This document shows, in pieces, positions 14,943 to 22,846 of a stretch of DNA of 34,490 nucleotides; positions within the stretch are counted from its first letter, which is position 1; every line of letters begins with the position of its first letter. Origin of the DNA: Betaproteobacteria bacterium. GTDB taxonomy: Bacteria; Pseudomonadota; Gammaproteobacteria; Burkholderiales; Burkholderiaceae_E. The DNA lies in contig VGHA01000031.1 in the NCBI GenBank assembly GCA_016868375.1, positions 1-34,490 on the forward strand. Direction: 5' to 3'. The position numbers were made by a program, and so were the translations under genes. The notes below the pieces were generated by a model that ran no database searches, was not told the DNA's origin, and was given only the letters and a program-made list of their open reading frames with translations.

Positions 14943-16201
14943 TGTCAATGCCCATGATGCACCCCAAGCGCAAGAATCCGATTCTGCGGACCCGTGTGAT
15001 GAATCTGCCGCCCTCGGCGCGCGGCAGAGTGGCGCTGGGTCTTACCGCCGCAGCCGCTGAAGGGCGCCTGATGCTGCAGGTGTGCATGCGTTGCTCGGCC
15101 GTTCAGTATCCGCCACGCGAGGCCTGCGCAAGATGCCTGTCGCCTGAACTGCATTGGCACGACCAGACCGGGGAGGGCGAACTGCTCGCGGTCACCATCC
15201 TGCGTCACAGCAATGATCTTTATTTCCGCGAACGATTACCCTGGCGGATCGGCATGGTGAAACTGGATGCCGGCCCCACGCTGATCGTTCATCTTCACGG
15301 CGATGTCGGTGAGGCGCCATCCCGCGTACGGGTTGGGGCTCGACTCGACCGGTCCGGGCAGGCCGTGCTGATCGGCTTTCCCGAGCAGGAGGTTCCCCAT
15401 ATGGCTGATGATTCCGTGCTTCGCGACATGACCAGCGATCCCAAATTTCGTAAGGTGCTTGTCACCGACGGCAAGAGCCCGGTCGGGCAGGCAGTTGCGC
15501 GCGCCATGGTGAAGGCGGGCGCCGACATCGTCTGGGTGGGCGTGGCAGAACCCTGGAAGAAGCCACCCGGCTTCGACGAGCTTCTCGCCTTGCCGCAGGT
15601 AACCGCGGTGCCGCTCGATGTCACGGACAGCAGATCAGTGCAGACCCTGGGCGGCGAACTGGGGGGCAAGGTCGATATCGTGGTAAGTAATGCCGAGGTG
15701 CACCGCAACTTTGGCATTGGGTCACGTCCGGGCACCGACTCTGCGCGCGAAGAAATGGAAGTGAATTACTTCGGTCTATTGCGCCTCAGCCAGGCCTTCG
15801 GTGGCGCGCTGAAGGCGCGCGCAGCCGACGGCCCCGCCAGTGCCTGCGCATGGGTGAACCTGTTGTCGATTTATGCGCTCAGCAACTTTCCACCCCATGG
15901 CACTTTTTCAGCGTCGAAAGCGGCAGCACTGTCGCTTGCGCAGTGCCTGAGGGCCGAAATGCGGCAGGCAGGAATTCGTGTCATCAACCTGTTTCCGGGC
16001 CCGATTGACGACGAGTGGAATCAGACGATGCCGCCGCCGAAACTTGCGCCCGCAGCGGTCGCATCGGCCATCGTGAAGGCGCTTCGTGATGGTGTGGAGG
16101 ATGTGTATCCGGGCGAGGTGGCGCAGGAGTGGCTGGAGCGTTGGCGCGAGAATCCCAAGGTGCTTGAGCGTGAATTGGCGTTGGGAGGTGCACAGCCATG
16201 A
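14939..16201 (+). CDS. Fusion of a DUF35 (Zn-ribbon/OB-fold) domain with an SDR-like domain
   Basis: A 420-residue protein of two parts. Residues 40-150 are DUF35: a rubredoxin-like zinc ribbon with Cys49, Cys52, Cys63 and Cys66 (CMRC and CARC), then an OB fold. Residues 170-400 resemble a short-chain dehydrogenase: VLVTDGKSPVGQAVA in place of TGxxxGxG, VSNAEV in place of NNAG, Ser310 conserved, but the catalytic YxxxK is FSASK (Phe323, Lys327). The SDR half therefore looks catalytically altered or purely structural. DUF35 proteins usually stand alone and pair with thiolase-fold aldolases such as the preceding gene, which it overlaps (ATGA). Alternative starts exist in the Met-rich N terminus. 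Confidence 0.85.
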   Translation: MMSMPMMHPKRKNPILRTRVMNLPPSARGRVALGLTAAAAEGRLMLQVCMRCSAVQYPPREACARCLSPELHWHDQTGEGELLAVTILRHSNDLYFRERLPWRIGMVKLDAGPTLIVHLHGDVGEAPSRVRVGARLDRSGQAVLIGFPEQEVPHMADDSVLRDMTSDPKFRKVLVTDGKSPVGQAVARAMVKAGADIVWVGVAEPWKKPPGFDELLALPQVTAVPLDVTDSRSVQTLGGELGGKVDIVVSNAEVHRNFGIGSRPGTDSAREEMEVNYFGLLRLSQAFGGALKARAADGPASACAWVNLLSIYALSNFPPHGTFSASKAAALSLAQCLRAEMRQAGIRVINLFPGPIDDEWNQTMPPPKLAPAAVASAIVKALRDGVEDVYPGEVAQEWLERWRENPKVLERELALGGAQP

Positions 16202-17004
16202 GCGGAGCAAACAAACCGGGGCAGGGCGTTCTCGCGGCGTTGGTGGCGGCGCTGGCAAGTTCGAAGGTGCGGGTAATCGACCTCACGCAGACCCTGTCAC
16301 CGGAGTTTCCGCAGATTTCGCTTCCCCCTGAAATGGGGCAGTGCTGGCCCTTCCGCATTGAAGAAATTTCACGCTATGACGAGCGGGGTCCCGGTTGGTA
16401 CTGGAACAATTTTTCATGCGGCGAGCACACTGGCACCCATTTCGATGCGCCGATTCACTGGATCTCCGGCCGCGAGCTTGCCAACAACTCGGTCGATACC
16501 GTTCCCGTTGCTGATTTTGTTGCGCCGGCGGTGGTCATCGACTGCCATGACCAGGTCGCGCAAGATCCCGACTATCTGCTGTCAGTCGAAGACATTGAAC
16601 GCTTTGAGCAGCAGCATGGCCGCATTCCTGCGGGGGCCTGGTTGTTGATGCGAACCGACTGGTCCAAGCGCCGCGATCCGGCCGCGTATCAGAACTATGA
16701 CGAGACCGGCCAGCACACGCCCGGGCCCAGCGCTGAAGCCGTGCGCTTCATGATCGAACAGCGCCACGTGCTGGGCTTTGGGTCGGAGGCGATCGGCACT
16801 GATGCGGGGCAGGGCTTTCATCTGCGCCCGCCGTATCCCTGTCACTACCTGATGCATGGCACGGGCCGATATGGTCTGCAATGCCTATGCAACCTCGATC
16901 AGCTTCCGCCCACTGGCTCGGTCATCCTCAGCGCGCCGCTCAAGATTCAGAACGGAAGCGGCAGTCCGCTCCGTGTGCTGGCGCTCGTCGAGGCGTCGCA
17001 ATGA
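16198..17004 (+). CDS. Cyclase-family metal-dependent hydrolase (kynurenine formamidase-like fold)
   Basis: A 268-residue member of the cyclase family (Pfam Cyclase), which includes bacterial kynurenine formamidase and isatin hydrolase. The metal-binding signature HTGTHFDAPIH stands at residues 77-87 (His77, His81, Asp83, His87), and the C-terminal region has the family's conserved glycine-rich segment ending in VILSAPLKIQNGSGSPLRVLALVE. It begins VIDLTQTLSPEFP, typical of the family. It overlaps the genes on both sides by 4 bp. Hydrolysis of an amide, lactam or lactone intermediate is the plausible job in this pathway; the substrate is unknown. Confidence 0.85.
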   Translation: MSGANKPGQGVLAALVAALASSKVRVIDLTQTLSPEFPQISLPPEMGQCWPFRIEEISRYDERGPGWYWNNFSCGEHTGTHFDAPIHWISGRELANNSVDTVPVADFVAPAVVIDCHDQVAQDPDYLLSVEDIERFEQQHGRIPAGAWLLMRTDWSKRRDPAAYQNYDETGQHTPGPSAEAVRFMIEQRHVLGFGSEAIGTDAGQGFHLRPPYPCHYLMHGTGRYGLQCLCNLDQLPPTGSVILSAPLKIQNGSGSPLRVLALVEASQ

Positions 17005-17732
17005 GTTCGGGCCCCACTGCGGCGCTGGTCACGGGTGGCAGCACTGGTATCGGCCTGGAGGTGGTTCGCCGACTCCTTGCTCGCGGCCACGCTGTCGTAT
17101 CTGCGGCGCTCGCTCCCTGCCCCATCGACCACCCGCTGCTCGAGAGCCGTGTCGTTGATTTAAGTTCCCGCGAGGCCACTGCGCAGCTTGCAGCCGCTGT
17201 GGCGGCGCGGGGCGACGTGGGAGTGTTTGTGCACAACGCGGGCGTCGTTCGGGAAGCAAAGCTCGAGAACGCACAGGTCGCGCAGTTCGATGAACTGAAT
17301 CAGTTGCATGTGGGTGCCGCGATCACGCTTGCGCAGGCGGCGCTGCCCGCCATGCGCGCGCGGCGCCATGGACGCATTGTGCTGATTTCATCTCGAGCGG
17401 CGCTGGGCTTGCCGGGCCGTACCCATTATTCAGCCACCAAAGCGGCGCTGTTGGGGCTGGCCCGCACCTGGGCGCTTGAACTCGCCGCCGATGGCATCAC
17501 CGTCAACGCCATCGCGCCCGGCCCGGTGCGAACCGAGATGTTTCACGCGGTGGTGGAGCCTGGCAGCGCACGCGAGGCCGCCATTGCCGCATCCATTCCG
17601 GTCAAGCGCCTGGGCGAAGCAGCCGACATTGCGCGTGCAGTCGAGTTCTTCACCGATGACGGCGCGGGCTTTGTCACCGGGCAGACGCTTTACGTCTGCG
17701 GCGGTGCAAGCGTCGGCACTCTGACCATCTGA
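17001..17732 (+). CDS. Classical short-chain dehydrogenase/reductase
   Basis: A 243-residue classical SDR with all signature residues intact: cofactor loop TGGSTGIG at 11-18, HNAG at 78-81, catalytic serine at 130/131 in LISSRAA, and Tyr143-Lys147 in YSATK, followed by IAPGPVRTEM. The ATG at 17001 overlaps the cyclase-family stop (ATGA) and starts just before the first strand. It contrasts with the degenerate SDR domain encoded at 14939, and may oxidise a cis-dihydrodiol or a hydroxyl made by the dioxygenases. The second TRAP system begins 11 bp downstream. Confidence 0.9.
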   Translation: MSSGPTAALVTGGSTGIGLEVVRRLLARGHAVVSAALAPCPIDHPLLESRVVDLSSREATAQLAAAVAARGDVGVFVHNAGVVREAKLENAQVAQFDELNQLHVGAAITLAQAALPAMRARRHGRIVLISSRAALGLPGRTHYSATKAALLGLARTWALELAADGITVNAIAPGPVRTEMFHAVVEPGSAREAAIAASIPVKRLGEAADIARAVEFFTDDGAGFVTGQTLYVCGGASVGTLTI

Positions 17733-17743
17733 TCCGCGGCATC

Positions 17744-18253
17744 ATGCGAGCTCTCGCGCTGATGGCCAGACTCTGCGCGATTCTCGCGGGTGCGGTGCTT
17801 GTCGGCATCACCGGTCTCACGGTAAGCAGTGTGCTGGGCCGCAGCCTGTTCGGTACTGCGATCAACGGTGACTTTGAGCTTGTTGGCTTCGCAGCGGGTG
17901 CAGCGATTGCCCTGTTCATGCCGTGGTGTCAGATCAGACGCGGAAACATCATCGTTGATTTCTTCACGACCCGGGCATCGCCGCGTTCGCGTGAACGCTT
18001 GGATCGCCTGGGGGCCTTGCTGCTGGCGCTGGTGATGAGCCTGATGACCTGGCGGTCGGCGCTGGGCGGCCTGAACGCCTGGAACACCGGGTCGGGTTCG
18101 ATGATGATGGGTTTTCCTGAGTGGATTGTGTATTCGATGATGGTGCCGGCGCTGGGGCTGACGGCGGTCATTGGCTTCGCACAGGCGGTGATCGGCTTCA
18201 ACCCGGGCGGCCCTGATGCCTTGGCGCAGGACCAGGCAGAGGATCGTCGATGA
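17744..18253 (+). CDS. TRAP transporter small permease (DctQ family), second system
   Basis: A 169-residue membrane protein with four predicted helices at about 4-28, 45-66, 86-106 and 124-146, and the family segment INGDFELVGFAAGAAIALF. It belongs to a second TRAP system arranged Q-M-P, unlike the P-Q-M order of the system at 5580. It overlaps the large permease gene by 4 bp (ATGA). Confidence 0.88.
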   Translation: MRALALMARLCAILAGAVLVGITGLTVSSVLGRSLFGTAINGDFELVGFAAGAAIALFMPWCQIRRGNIIVDFFTTRASPRSRERLDRLGALLLALVMSLMTWRSALGGLNAWNTGSGSMMMGFPEWIVYSMMVPALGLTAVIGFAQAVIGFNPGGPDALAQDQAEDRR

Positions 18254-19581
18254 CGCCCATTGCGCTTGCCATCACGATTTTCGCCGTCATGCTGGTGTTG
18301 ATGGCGGCTCGCGTCCCAATCGCCATATCGATGTTTATCGCCGGCGCTTTCGGCTATGTGATGCAGTCGGGCTGGTTGCCCATGGCGAACTTTCTGAACA
18401 GTCAGGCCTTTTCGCGTTTCGCAAGCTATGACCTTTCGGTTATTCCTCTGTTCATCCTCATGGGGCATTTCGCGACGCAGGGCGGCATCAGTAAAGCGCT
18501 GTTTGAATTTGCTGCGGGGGTGATGGGGCGATTACGCGGCGGGCTGGCGATGGGCGCTGTGTTTGCCAGTGCGGCGTTTGGGGCGATTTGCGGTTCATCG
18601 GTGGCAACAGCGGCCACCATCACCAACGTCGCCTACGACGAGATGCGGCGTCACGGCTATTCGGGACGGCTTGCCACCGGCACGCTGGCCGCTGGCGGCA
18701 CGCTGGGTATATTGATTCCGCCCTCGGTGCCGCTGGTGATCTACGCGATCTTGACCGAACAGAATATTGCCAAGCTGTTTGCGGCCGCGATGATCCCGGG
18801 AATCATCGCGATGGGTGGCTACATGCTGGCAATCGCGATTTATGTTCGCCTGGTGCCAGGGCAGGCACCCGTCAGTGATCAGGTTGCCAAGGTGGATCTG
18901 TTGGGCGTGTTGCGGGGCATCGGACCAATCGCCTGCATTTTTCTGGTGGTGTTCGGTGGCATCTACGGTGGGGTATTCACACCGACCGAGGGCGCGGCGG
19001 TGGGCGCCTTTGCAACCTTCGTTGCGGCCGTTGCACGGGGTGAAATGACGCTTGGGCAATTTGCCGAGTGTTTTTATCAGACCGCGGAAAGCGCTGCCAT
19101 GATCTTTCTGATCTTCCTGGGCGCCGATCTCATGAACGCCGCGCTGGCGCTCACGCAGGTGCCTGCTCAGCTTGCGCAGGTGGTTGGGGGCTGGGGGCTC
19201 TCCCCGGTTGCCGTGGTCGCAGTCATCCTGCTGTTTTATGTGGCGCTTGGCGCGGTGATGGATGAGCTGTCCATGATTCTGCTCACCGTTCCGATCTTCT
19301 TTCCCCTCATTACCAGCCTTGATTTCGGCCTCGGTCGTGAACACACGGCAATCTGGTTCGGGGTCATGGTGCTGATGACGGTGGGGTTTGGCCTGTTGGC
19401 ACCACCGGTGGGGCTTAATGTTTACGTCGTCAATGGCATCATCAAAGGACGCGGAGCGCCTGTGCCCATCGGCGAAAGTTATCGGGGCGTGATGCCCTTT
19501 CTGGCAAGTGATGTCCTTCGCACAGTGCTGCTTCTGTTCTTTCCGGGCCTGTCGCTTTGGCTGGTTAAATTCGTGGGCTGA
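18250..19581 (+). CDS. TRAP transporter large permease (DctM family), second system
   Basis: A 443-residue polytopic membrane protein. It shows the DctM hallmarks: SVIPLFILMGHFATQGGIS near residues 60-78, GAVFASAAFGAICGSSVATAATI near 98-120, GTLGILIPPSVPLVIYAILTEQNI near 150-173 and, in the second half, DELSMILLTVPIFFPLI and GLLAPPVGLNVYVV. It is only distantly similar to the large permease at 7105, so the two systems were probably acquired separately and carry different substrates. The receptor gene follows after 18 bp. Confidence 0.92.
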   Translation: MTPIALAITIFAVMLVLMAARVPIAISMFIAGAFGYVMQSGWLPMANFLNSQAFSRFASYDLSVIPLFILMGHFATQGGISKALFEFAAGVMGRLRGGLAMGAVFASAAFGAICGSSVATAATITNVAYDEMRRHGYSGRLATGTLAAGGTLGILIPPSVPLVIYAILTEQNIAKLFAAAMIPGIIAMGGYMLAIAIYVRLVPGQAPVSDQVAKVDLLGVLRGIGPIACIFLVVFGGIYGGVFTPTEGAAVGAFATFVAAVARGEMTLGQFAECFYQTAESAAMIFLIFLGADLMNAALALTQVPAQLAQVVGGWGLSPVAVVAVILLFYVALGAVMDELSMILLTVPIFFPLITSLDFGLGREHTAIWFGVMVLMTVGFGLLAPPVGLNVYVVNGIIKGRGAPVPIGESYRGVMPFLASDVLRTVLLLFFPGLSLWLVKFVG

Positions 19582-19599
19582 CAACTAGGAGACATTCCA

Positions 19600-20646
19600 A
19601 TGACCGACCGACGTTCCGTTCTCAAGGCTTCCACAGCAACGCTCATTCTGGGCGCGCCTGCGGTCCATGTTCGCGCGCAGCAACCCATCACATTGAAGTT
19701 TCATACCTTCATGGCACCGCAGTCGGCGGTGTTTCTCACCATGCACAAGGCCTGGATGGCCAAGGTGGAGAAAGAATCAGGCGGGCGAATCAAATTCGAG
19801 GCTTACCCCGCCATGCAGCTGGGAGGAGCACCGGGCCAGCTCTATGACCAGGTGCGCGACGGTGTGGTCGATGTGGTGTGGACGCTTCCAGGGTGGACGG
19901 CAGGGCGTTTTCCGCGCGTGGAAGTGTTTGAGCTGCCCTTCATGATGAACAATGCAGAGGCCACTTCGAAGGCGTATTGGGAGTACGTGCAGACCATGAC
20001 GCCGGATGAGTTCAAGGAGGTCCATCTGATTGCACTGCATGTGCACGGGCCCGGCATGTTTCACACGACAGACAAACAGATTCGCACGCCCGCCGACCTG
20101 CGTGGTCTCAAGATTCGTGGCGCCACCCGGCAGATCACGAAGCTGCTGGCATCGCTGGGCGCCACGCCGGTGGGAATGCCGCTACCGGCGATTCCCGACG
20201 CGCTGAGCAAAGGCACCATCAACGGGTGCGCGATTCCCTGGGAGGTTGTGCCGTCGGTTCGGGTGCATGAGCTGACGAAGTTTCACAGCGAGTTCCCGTC
20301 GAACGCGCCTGCGTTGTACACCGCCACCTTCATCATGGCCATGAACCCGGCCAAGTACCAGTCACTGCCGCCTGATCTGAAAAAAGTCATTGATGACAAT
20401 TCAGGCATCAACACATCCGCCTGGTTGGGTCGCACTCAGCAGGAAAACGACGTGCCCGGCAGAAAATCGGCCCTTGACCGGGGCAACACCGTCTACCAGA
20501 TCACGCCCTCGGATGCCGCTGAGTTCGTCAAGCGCTCAAGCCAGGTCGATGACGAGTGGGTGGCGGATATCAGCAAGCGGGGTGTGGACGGGAAGAAACT
20601 GCTCGAAACCGCCAAGGCGCTGATTGCCAAGCACGGCAAGGCCTGA
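19600..20646 (+). CDS. TRAP transporter solute-binding protein (DctP family), second system
   Basis: A 348-residue periplasmic receptor with a twin-arginine-like leader (DRRSVLKAS) and cleavage near VRAQQ at about residue 26. Typical DctP features are LKFHTFMAPQSAVF at the mature N terminus, LRGLKIRGATRQITKLLASLG with the substrate-binding arginine near 170, and ALSKGTINGCAIPWEVV near 205-220. The ribosome site TAGGAGA precedes the ATG. It is the last gene of the cluster and is followed directly by a strong hairpin. Confidence 0.92.
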   Translation: MTDRRSVLKASTATLILGAPAVHVRAQQPITLKFHTFMAPQSAVFLTMHKAWMAKVEKESGGRIKFEAYPAMQLGGAPGQLYDQVRDGVVDVVWTLPGWTAGRFPRVEVFELPFMMNNAEATSKAYWEYVQTMTPDEFKEVHLIALHVHGPGMFHTTDKQIRTPADLRGLKIRGATRQITKLLASLGATPVGMPLPAIPDALSKGTINGCAIPWEVVPSVRVHELTKFHSEFPSNAPALYTATFIMAMNPAKYQSLPPDLKKVIDDNSGINTSAWLGRTQQENDVPGRKSALDRGNTVYQITPSDAAEFVKRSSQVDDEWVADISKRGVDGKKLLETAKALIAKHGKA

Positions 20647-20653
20647 GGGCGTC

Positions 20654-20692
20654 TGCACAGCCCCGCGGCCTTCAGGCCATGGGGCTGGTGCA
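20654..20692. terminator. Hairpin between convergent genes, probable bidirectional terminator
   Basis: An extended inverted repeat sits in the 47-bp gap between the convergent TRAP receptor and BKACE genes. CAGCCCC (20658-20664) pairs with GGGGCTG (20681-20687), enclosing an inner GGCC-TTCA-GGCC stem. A further TGCA/TGCA pairing outside the core is reached across one bulged base. No long T run follows, so termination may depend partly on the hairpin alone or on Rho. Confidence 0.65.
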
Positions 20693-20693
20693 C

Positions 20694-21665
20694 TCAGATT
20701 GCAACGTTTGACTTGCCCTTTAGCTGAAGCATGCGACGGGCATCGTCAGGCGACGCTACCGACAAGCCGAGCCCCTCGATGAGCTGGCGCGCACGCGTTA
20801 CCTGCTCGGCATTTTTGAGCGCCAGTTGACCGGGCCCCAACCACAGGGAGTCCTCGAGCCCAACGCGGACATTGCCGCCCAGCGTGAGCGACTGCGCGGC
20901 GATTGCCATCTGTGACTTGCCTGCACCCAGCACGCTCCACAGATAGCTGTTGCCGAACAGACGGTCAGCGGTCCGGCGCATGTGCGCGACATCTTCAGGA
21001 TGAGGGCCGATGCCGCCCAGAATGCCGAACACCGATTGCACAAAGAATGGTGGCTTCACCAGCCCGCGGTCAACGAAGTGGGCGAGCGTGTACAGGTGAC
21101 CGATGTCGTAGCACTCGATCTCGAATCGGGTGCCGTTGTCGGCGCATGTTCGAAGAATCTTTTCGATATCGCGGAATGTGTTTTTAAAGATCCGGTCGTC
21201 AGAGCCTTCCAGATACGGGCGCTCCCAGTCGTGCTGAAAGGTTTGGTATCGCGCGAGCATGGGGTAAAGGCCGAAGTTCATCGAGCCCATATTGAGTGAT
21301 GCCACCTCGGGCTTGAACACTGCGCAGGGCTGCAGTCGCTCATCAACCGTCATGGTGGCCGCGCCGCCCGTGGTGATGTTGATCACCACATTGGAGCGCG
21401 CATGAATTTCTTTCAAGAACGGCTCAAAGCTGGTGGGGCGCTGATCCGGTCTTCCGTCCTTGGGGTCGCGCGCGTGCAGGTGCACGATGGCCGCGCCCGC
21501 CTCGGCGGCTTCGATGGCAGCGGTGGCAATCTGCTCGGCGGTTACCGGCAGATAGGGCGACATCGAGGGCGTGTGGATGGAGCCGGTGACGGCACAAGTG
21601 ATGATGACCGATCGGCCTGAGCGGGCGGCGGGCGCGCTCTGAGCGGGGGGCTGAGATGACGTCAT
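20694..21665 (-). CDS. BKACE family (DUF849) 3-keto acid cleavage enzyme
   Basis: A 323-residue zinc enzyme of the beta-keto acid cleavage family, which splits a 3-keto acid with acetyl-CoA to give acetoacetate and a new acyl-CoA. The zinc site is seen in VHLHARDP (His62, His64) and in the late acidic motif RVGLEDSLW (Glu272, Asp273). TCAVTGSIHTPSMSPYLPVT and NITTGG are typical of the family. The first 15 residues are an extra Ser/Ala/Pro-rich tail. Its ATG overlaps the stop of the upstream DUF2889-like gene (ATGA), so the two are cotranscribed leftward. It is convergent with the large catabolic cluster, and may process a keto-acid product of that pathway, though this is inference. Confidence 0.9.
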   Translation of the reverse strand: MTSSQPPAQSAPAARSGRSVIITCAVTGSIHTPSMSPYLPVTAEQIATAAIEAAEAGAAIVHLHARDPKDGRPDQRPTSFEPFLKEIHARSNVVINITTGGAATMTVDERLQPCAVFKPEVASLNMGSMNFGLYPMLARYQTFQHDWERPYLEGSDDRIFKNTFRDIEKILRTCADNGTRFEIECYDIGHLYTLAHFVDRGLVKPPFFVQSVFGILGGIGPHPEDVAHMRRTADRLFGNSYLWSVLGAGKSQMAIAAQSLTLGGNVRVGLEDSLWLGPGQLALKNAEQVTRARQLIEGLGLSVASPDDARRMLQLKGKSNVAI

Positions 21666-22279
21666 GATGGGTCGGCTGGTGGAGGCAGATGGGTTGAGGA
21701 TTCACGCAAGTCTACGCCGGGCGGGGGCGTCGATCCAGCGCCCTGTGCGCGGCGGTGTCGGCGGGCCAATTGCATCATCGGCGCGTCAGCCTGAAGCCCG
21801 ATACAGGCGTTCTCCAGGCGCGGCTCAATGTCCAGCCCGACCGCGATCCAGCGCCCGTCATTGACGCCCAGTGCCCGCCGTGGTTCGCGGGATTCCATCT
21901 GCAGATAGGTTGCGAGCGTGTGCGAGGCAGCCAGATCAAGCGCCATGGTGAGAAAGTGCGAGCAGCCTCTCGTGCCGCCGATCAGCTCGATGACTCGGTT
22001 CCGAAAGCCGGGCCCGATCTTGAGCCCGGCAAGACGCTGCATCGGCTCGACGCTCGCAGCGCAGCTTTCAAACGGCTGTTCCTGAGCGCTTGCGTGAATG
22101 GACTGAATCACCAGATCGGGGAGCGACAGCGTGCCCTCGAGCTTGAGTGAGTGGATCAGATCGTTGCCCTCCGCTGTGCGAAAGGTATCGGTGAGCGTGC
22201 TGATGAAACGAACCAGGTGTTCATCAACCGGTTCGATACGCAGCTTCTGGTCTCGTTCCGCGAGATAGCGTGTCAGCAA
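21662..22279 (-). CDS. DUF2889-like protein of unknown function
   Basis: About 205 residues from a TTG at 22279, which has GGAG eight bases upstream and lies downstream of a GATAAT box. The reading frame itself stays open further upstream but would then run into the divergent cupin gene. The segment MQRLAGLKIGPGFRNRVIELIGG followed by TRGCSHFLTMALDLAASHTLATY matches the conserved C-terminal region of the DUF2889 family, whose function is not known to me. The last 40 residues are Pro/Arg-rich and probably unstructured. DUF2889-type genes often accompany aromatic or lipid catabolism genes; here it is coupled to BKACE. The start is uncertain because no ATG fits. Confidence 0.6.
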   Translation of the reverse strand: MLTRYLAERDQKLRIEPVDEHLVRFISTLTDTFRTAEGNDLIHSLKLEGTLSLPDLVIQSIHASAQEQPFESCAASVEPMQRLAGLKIGPGFRNRVIELIGGTRGCSHFLTMALDLAASHTLATYLQMESREPRRALGVNDGRWIAVGLDIEPRLENACIGLQADAPMMQLARRHRRAQGAGSTPPPGVDLRESSTHLPPPADPS

Positions 22280-22327
22280 GGTGAGAGCTCCGTGGAATTG
22301 GGCAAGCGCTGAAAGGAGCAAAGCACC

Positions 22328-22333
22328 ATTATC
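22328..22333 (-). promoter_or_regulatory. Possible -10 box for the DUF2889-like/BKACE operon
   Basis: GATAAT (reading leftward) matches the -10 consensus at five of six positions and lies about 50 bp before the proposed TTG start at 22279. No convincing -35 is seen at 16-18 bp. Confidence 0.3.
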
Positions 22334-22366
22334 GCAGCGCCCTCTGTAATCGATCGGGACGCACCC

Positions 22367-22394
22367 TTGACCCGCTGAGTACACGGGACATAGA
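22367..22394 (+). promoter_or_regulatory. Possible promoter of the cupin/CoA-transferase/Bug operon
   Basis: TTGACC (22367-22372) is one base from the -35 consensus. A poor -10 candidate, CATAGA, follows after 16 bp. The pair stands immediately before the ribosome site and ATG of the cupin gene. Weak evidence. Confidence 0.3.
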
Positions 22395-22421
22395 CTCCGC
22401 GCGATCAACAAGGAGAGTGCG

Positions 22422-22829
22422 ATGAAACCCCAAGGTGACAGTCGGATGATGCAGCCCTCGGGCGTTTTCTTCCGAAAGGGCGCGTCGGTCGTCGCCGAAC
22501 GAATTGCCGCAGTGGAGGGCGTTGTCGAAGAGCCTGGAAAGCTCACCGTGAAAGCGCTGCTGGTGGGCTCTGACATGCTGCTTCTCGAGGCCTTCAAGGC
22601 AAAGGGTATGCAGGACCCGCTTCATCAGCATGATGACCATGAGTCGGTGGCTTATCTGCTCAAAGGGCGCATGCGCCTGGTCATTGGCGGTAAGGAATTC
22701 ATCGCCGAAGCGGGCGACTCCTGGATCCACCCGCGCGGGGTGCCGCATTTCAGTGAGGCGCTTGAAGATTGCATTCAGATTGAGGTCAAGAGCCCCGCAC
22801 GTAAAACCTGGGTGGCCGCAGCCGACTGA
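22422..22829 (+). CDS. Small cupin-domain protein
   Basis: A 135-residue single-domain cupin. The metal ligands fit the first cupin motif at residues 68-74 (HQHDDHE: His68, His70, Glu74) and the second motif at 103-110 with His109 (HPRGVPHF). The ribosome site AAGGAGAG is strong. It is the first of three rightward genes with the CoA-transferase and Bug receptor, 17 bp from the next ATG. Small cupins like this can be isomerases, dioxygenases or sensor-like proteins; there is nothing here to choose between them. Confidence 0.85.
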   Translation: MKPQGDSRMMQPSGVFFRKGASVVAERIAAVEGVVEEPGKLTVKALLVGSDMLLLEAFKAKGMQDPLHQHDDHESVAYLLKGRMRLVIGGKEFIAEAGDSWIHPRGVPHFSEALEDCIQIEVKSPARKTWVAAAD

Positions 22830-22846
22830 CCGCGGCTGCCCGTCAA

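Noticed and set aside
8421..17732. Indole-3-acetate (iac/iad-type) degradation, because of a dioxygenase pair, a cyclase-family hydrolase and an SDR
   Set aside because: The flavin monooxygenase and MarR-type regulator expected for those clusters are absent, and the Ltp2/DUF35 unit is not explained.
4472..21665. Carnitine degradation (3-dehydrogenase plus BKACE cleavage)
   Set aside because: The BKACE gene is on the opposite strand behind a terminator hairpin, and no thioesterase or betaine genes are present; the two families alone are too general.
22280..22597. Extension of the DUF2889-like frame upstream to 22597
   Set aside because: It would run antisense through the start of the cupin gene, which has a strong ribosome site and intact metal motifs; the extension has no family similarity.
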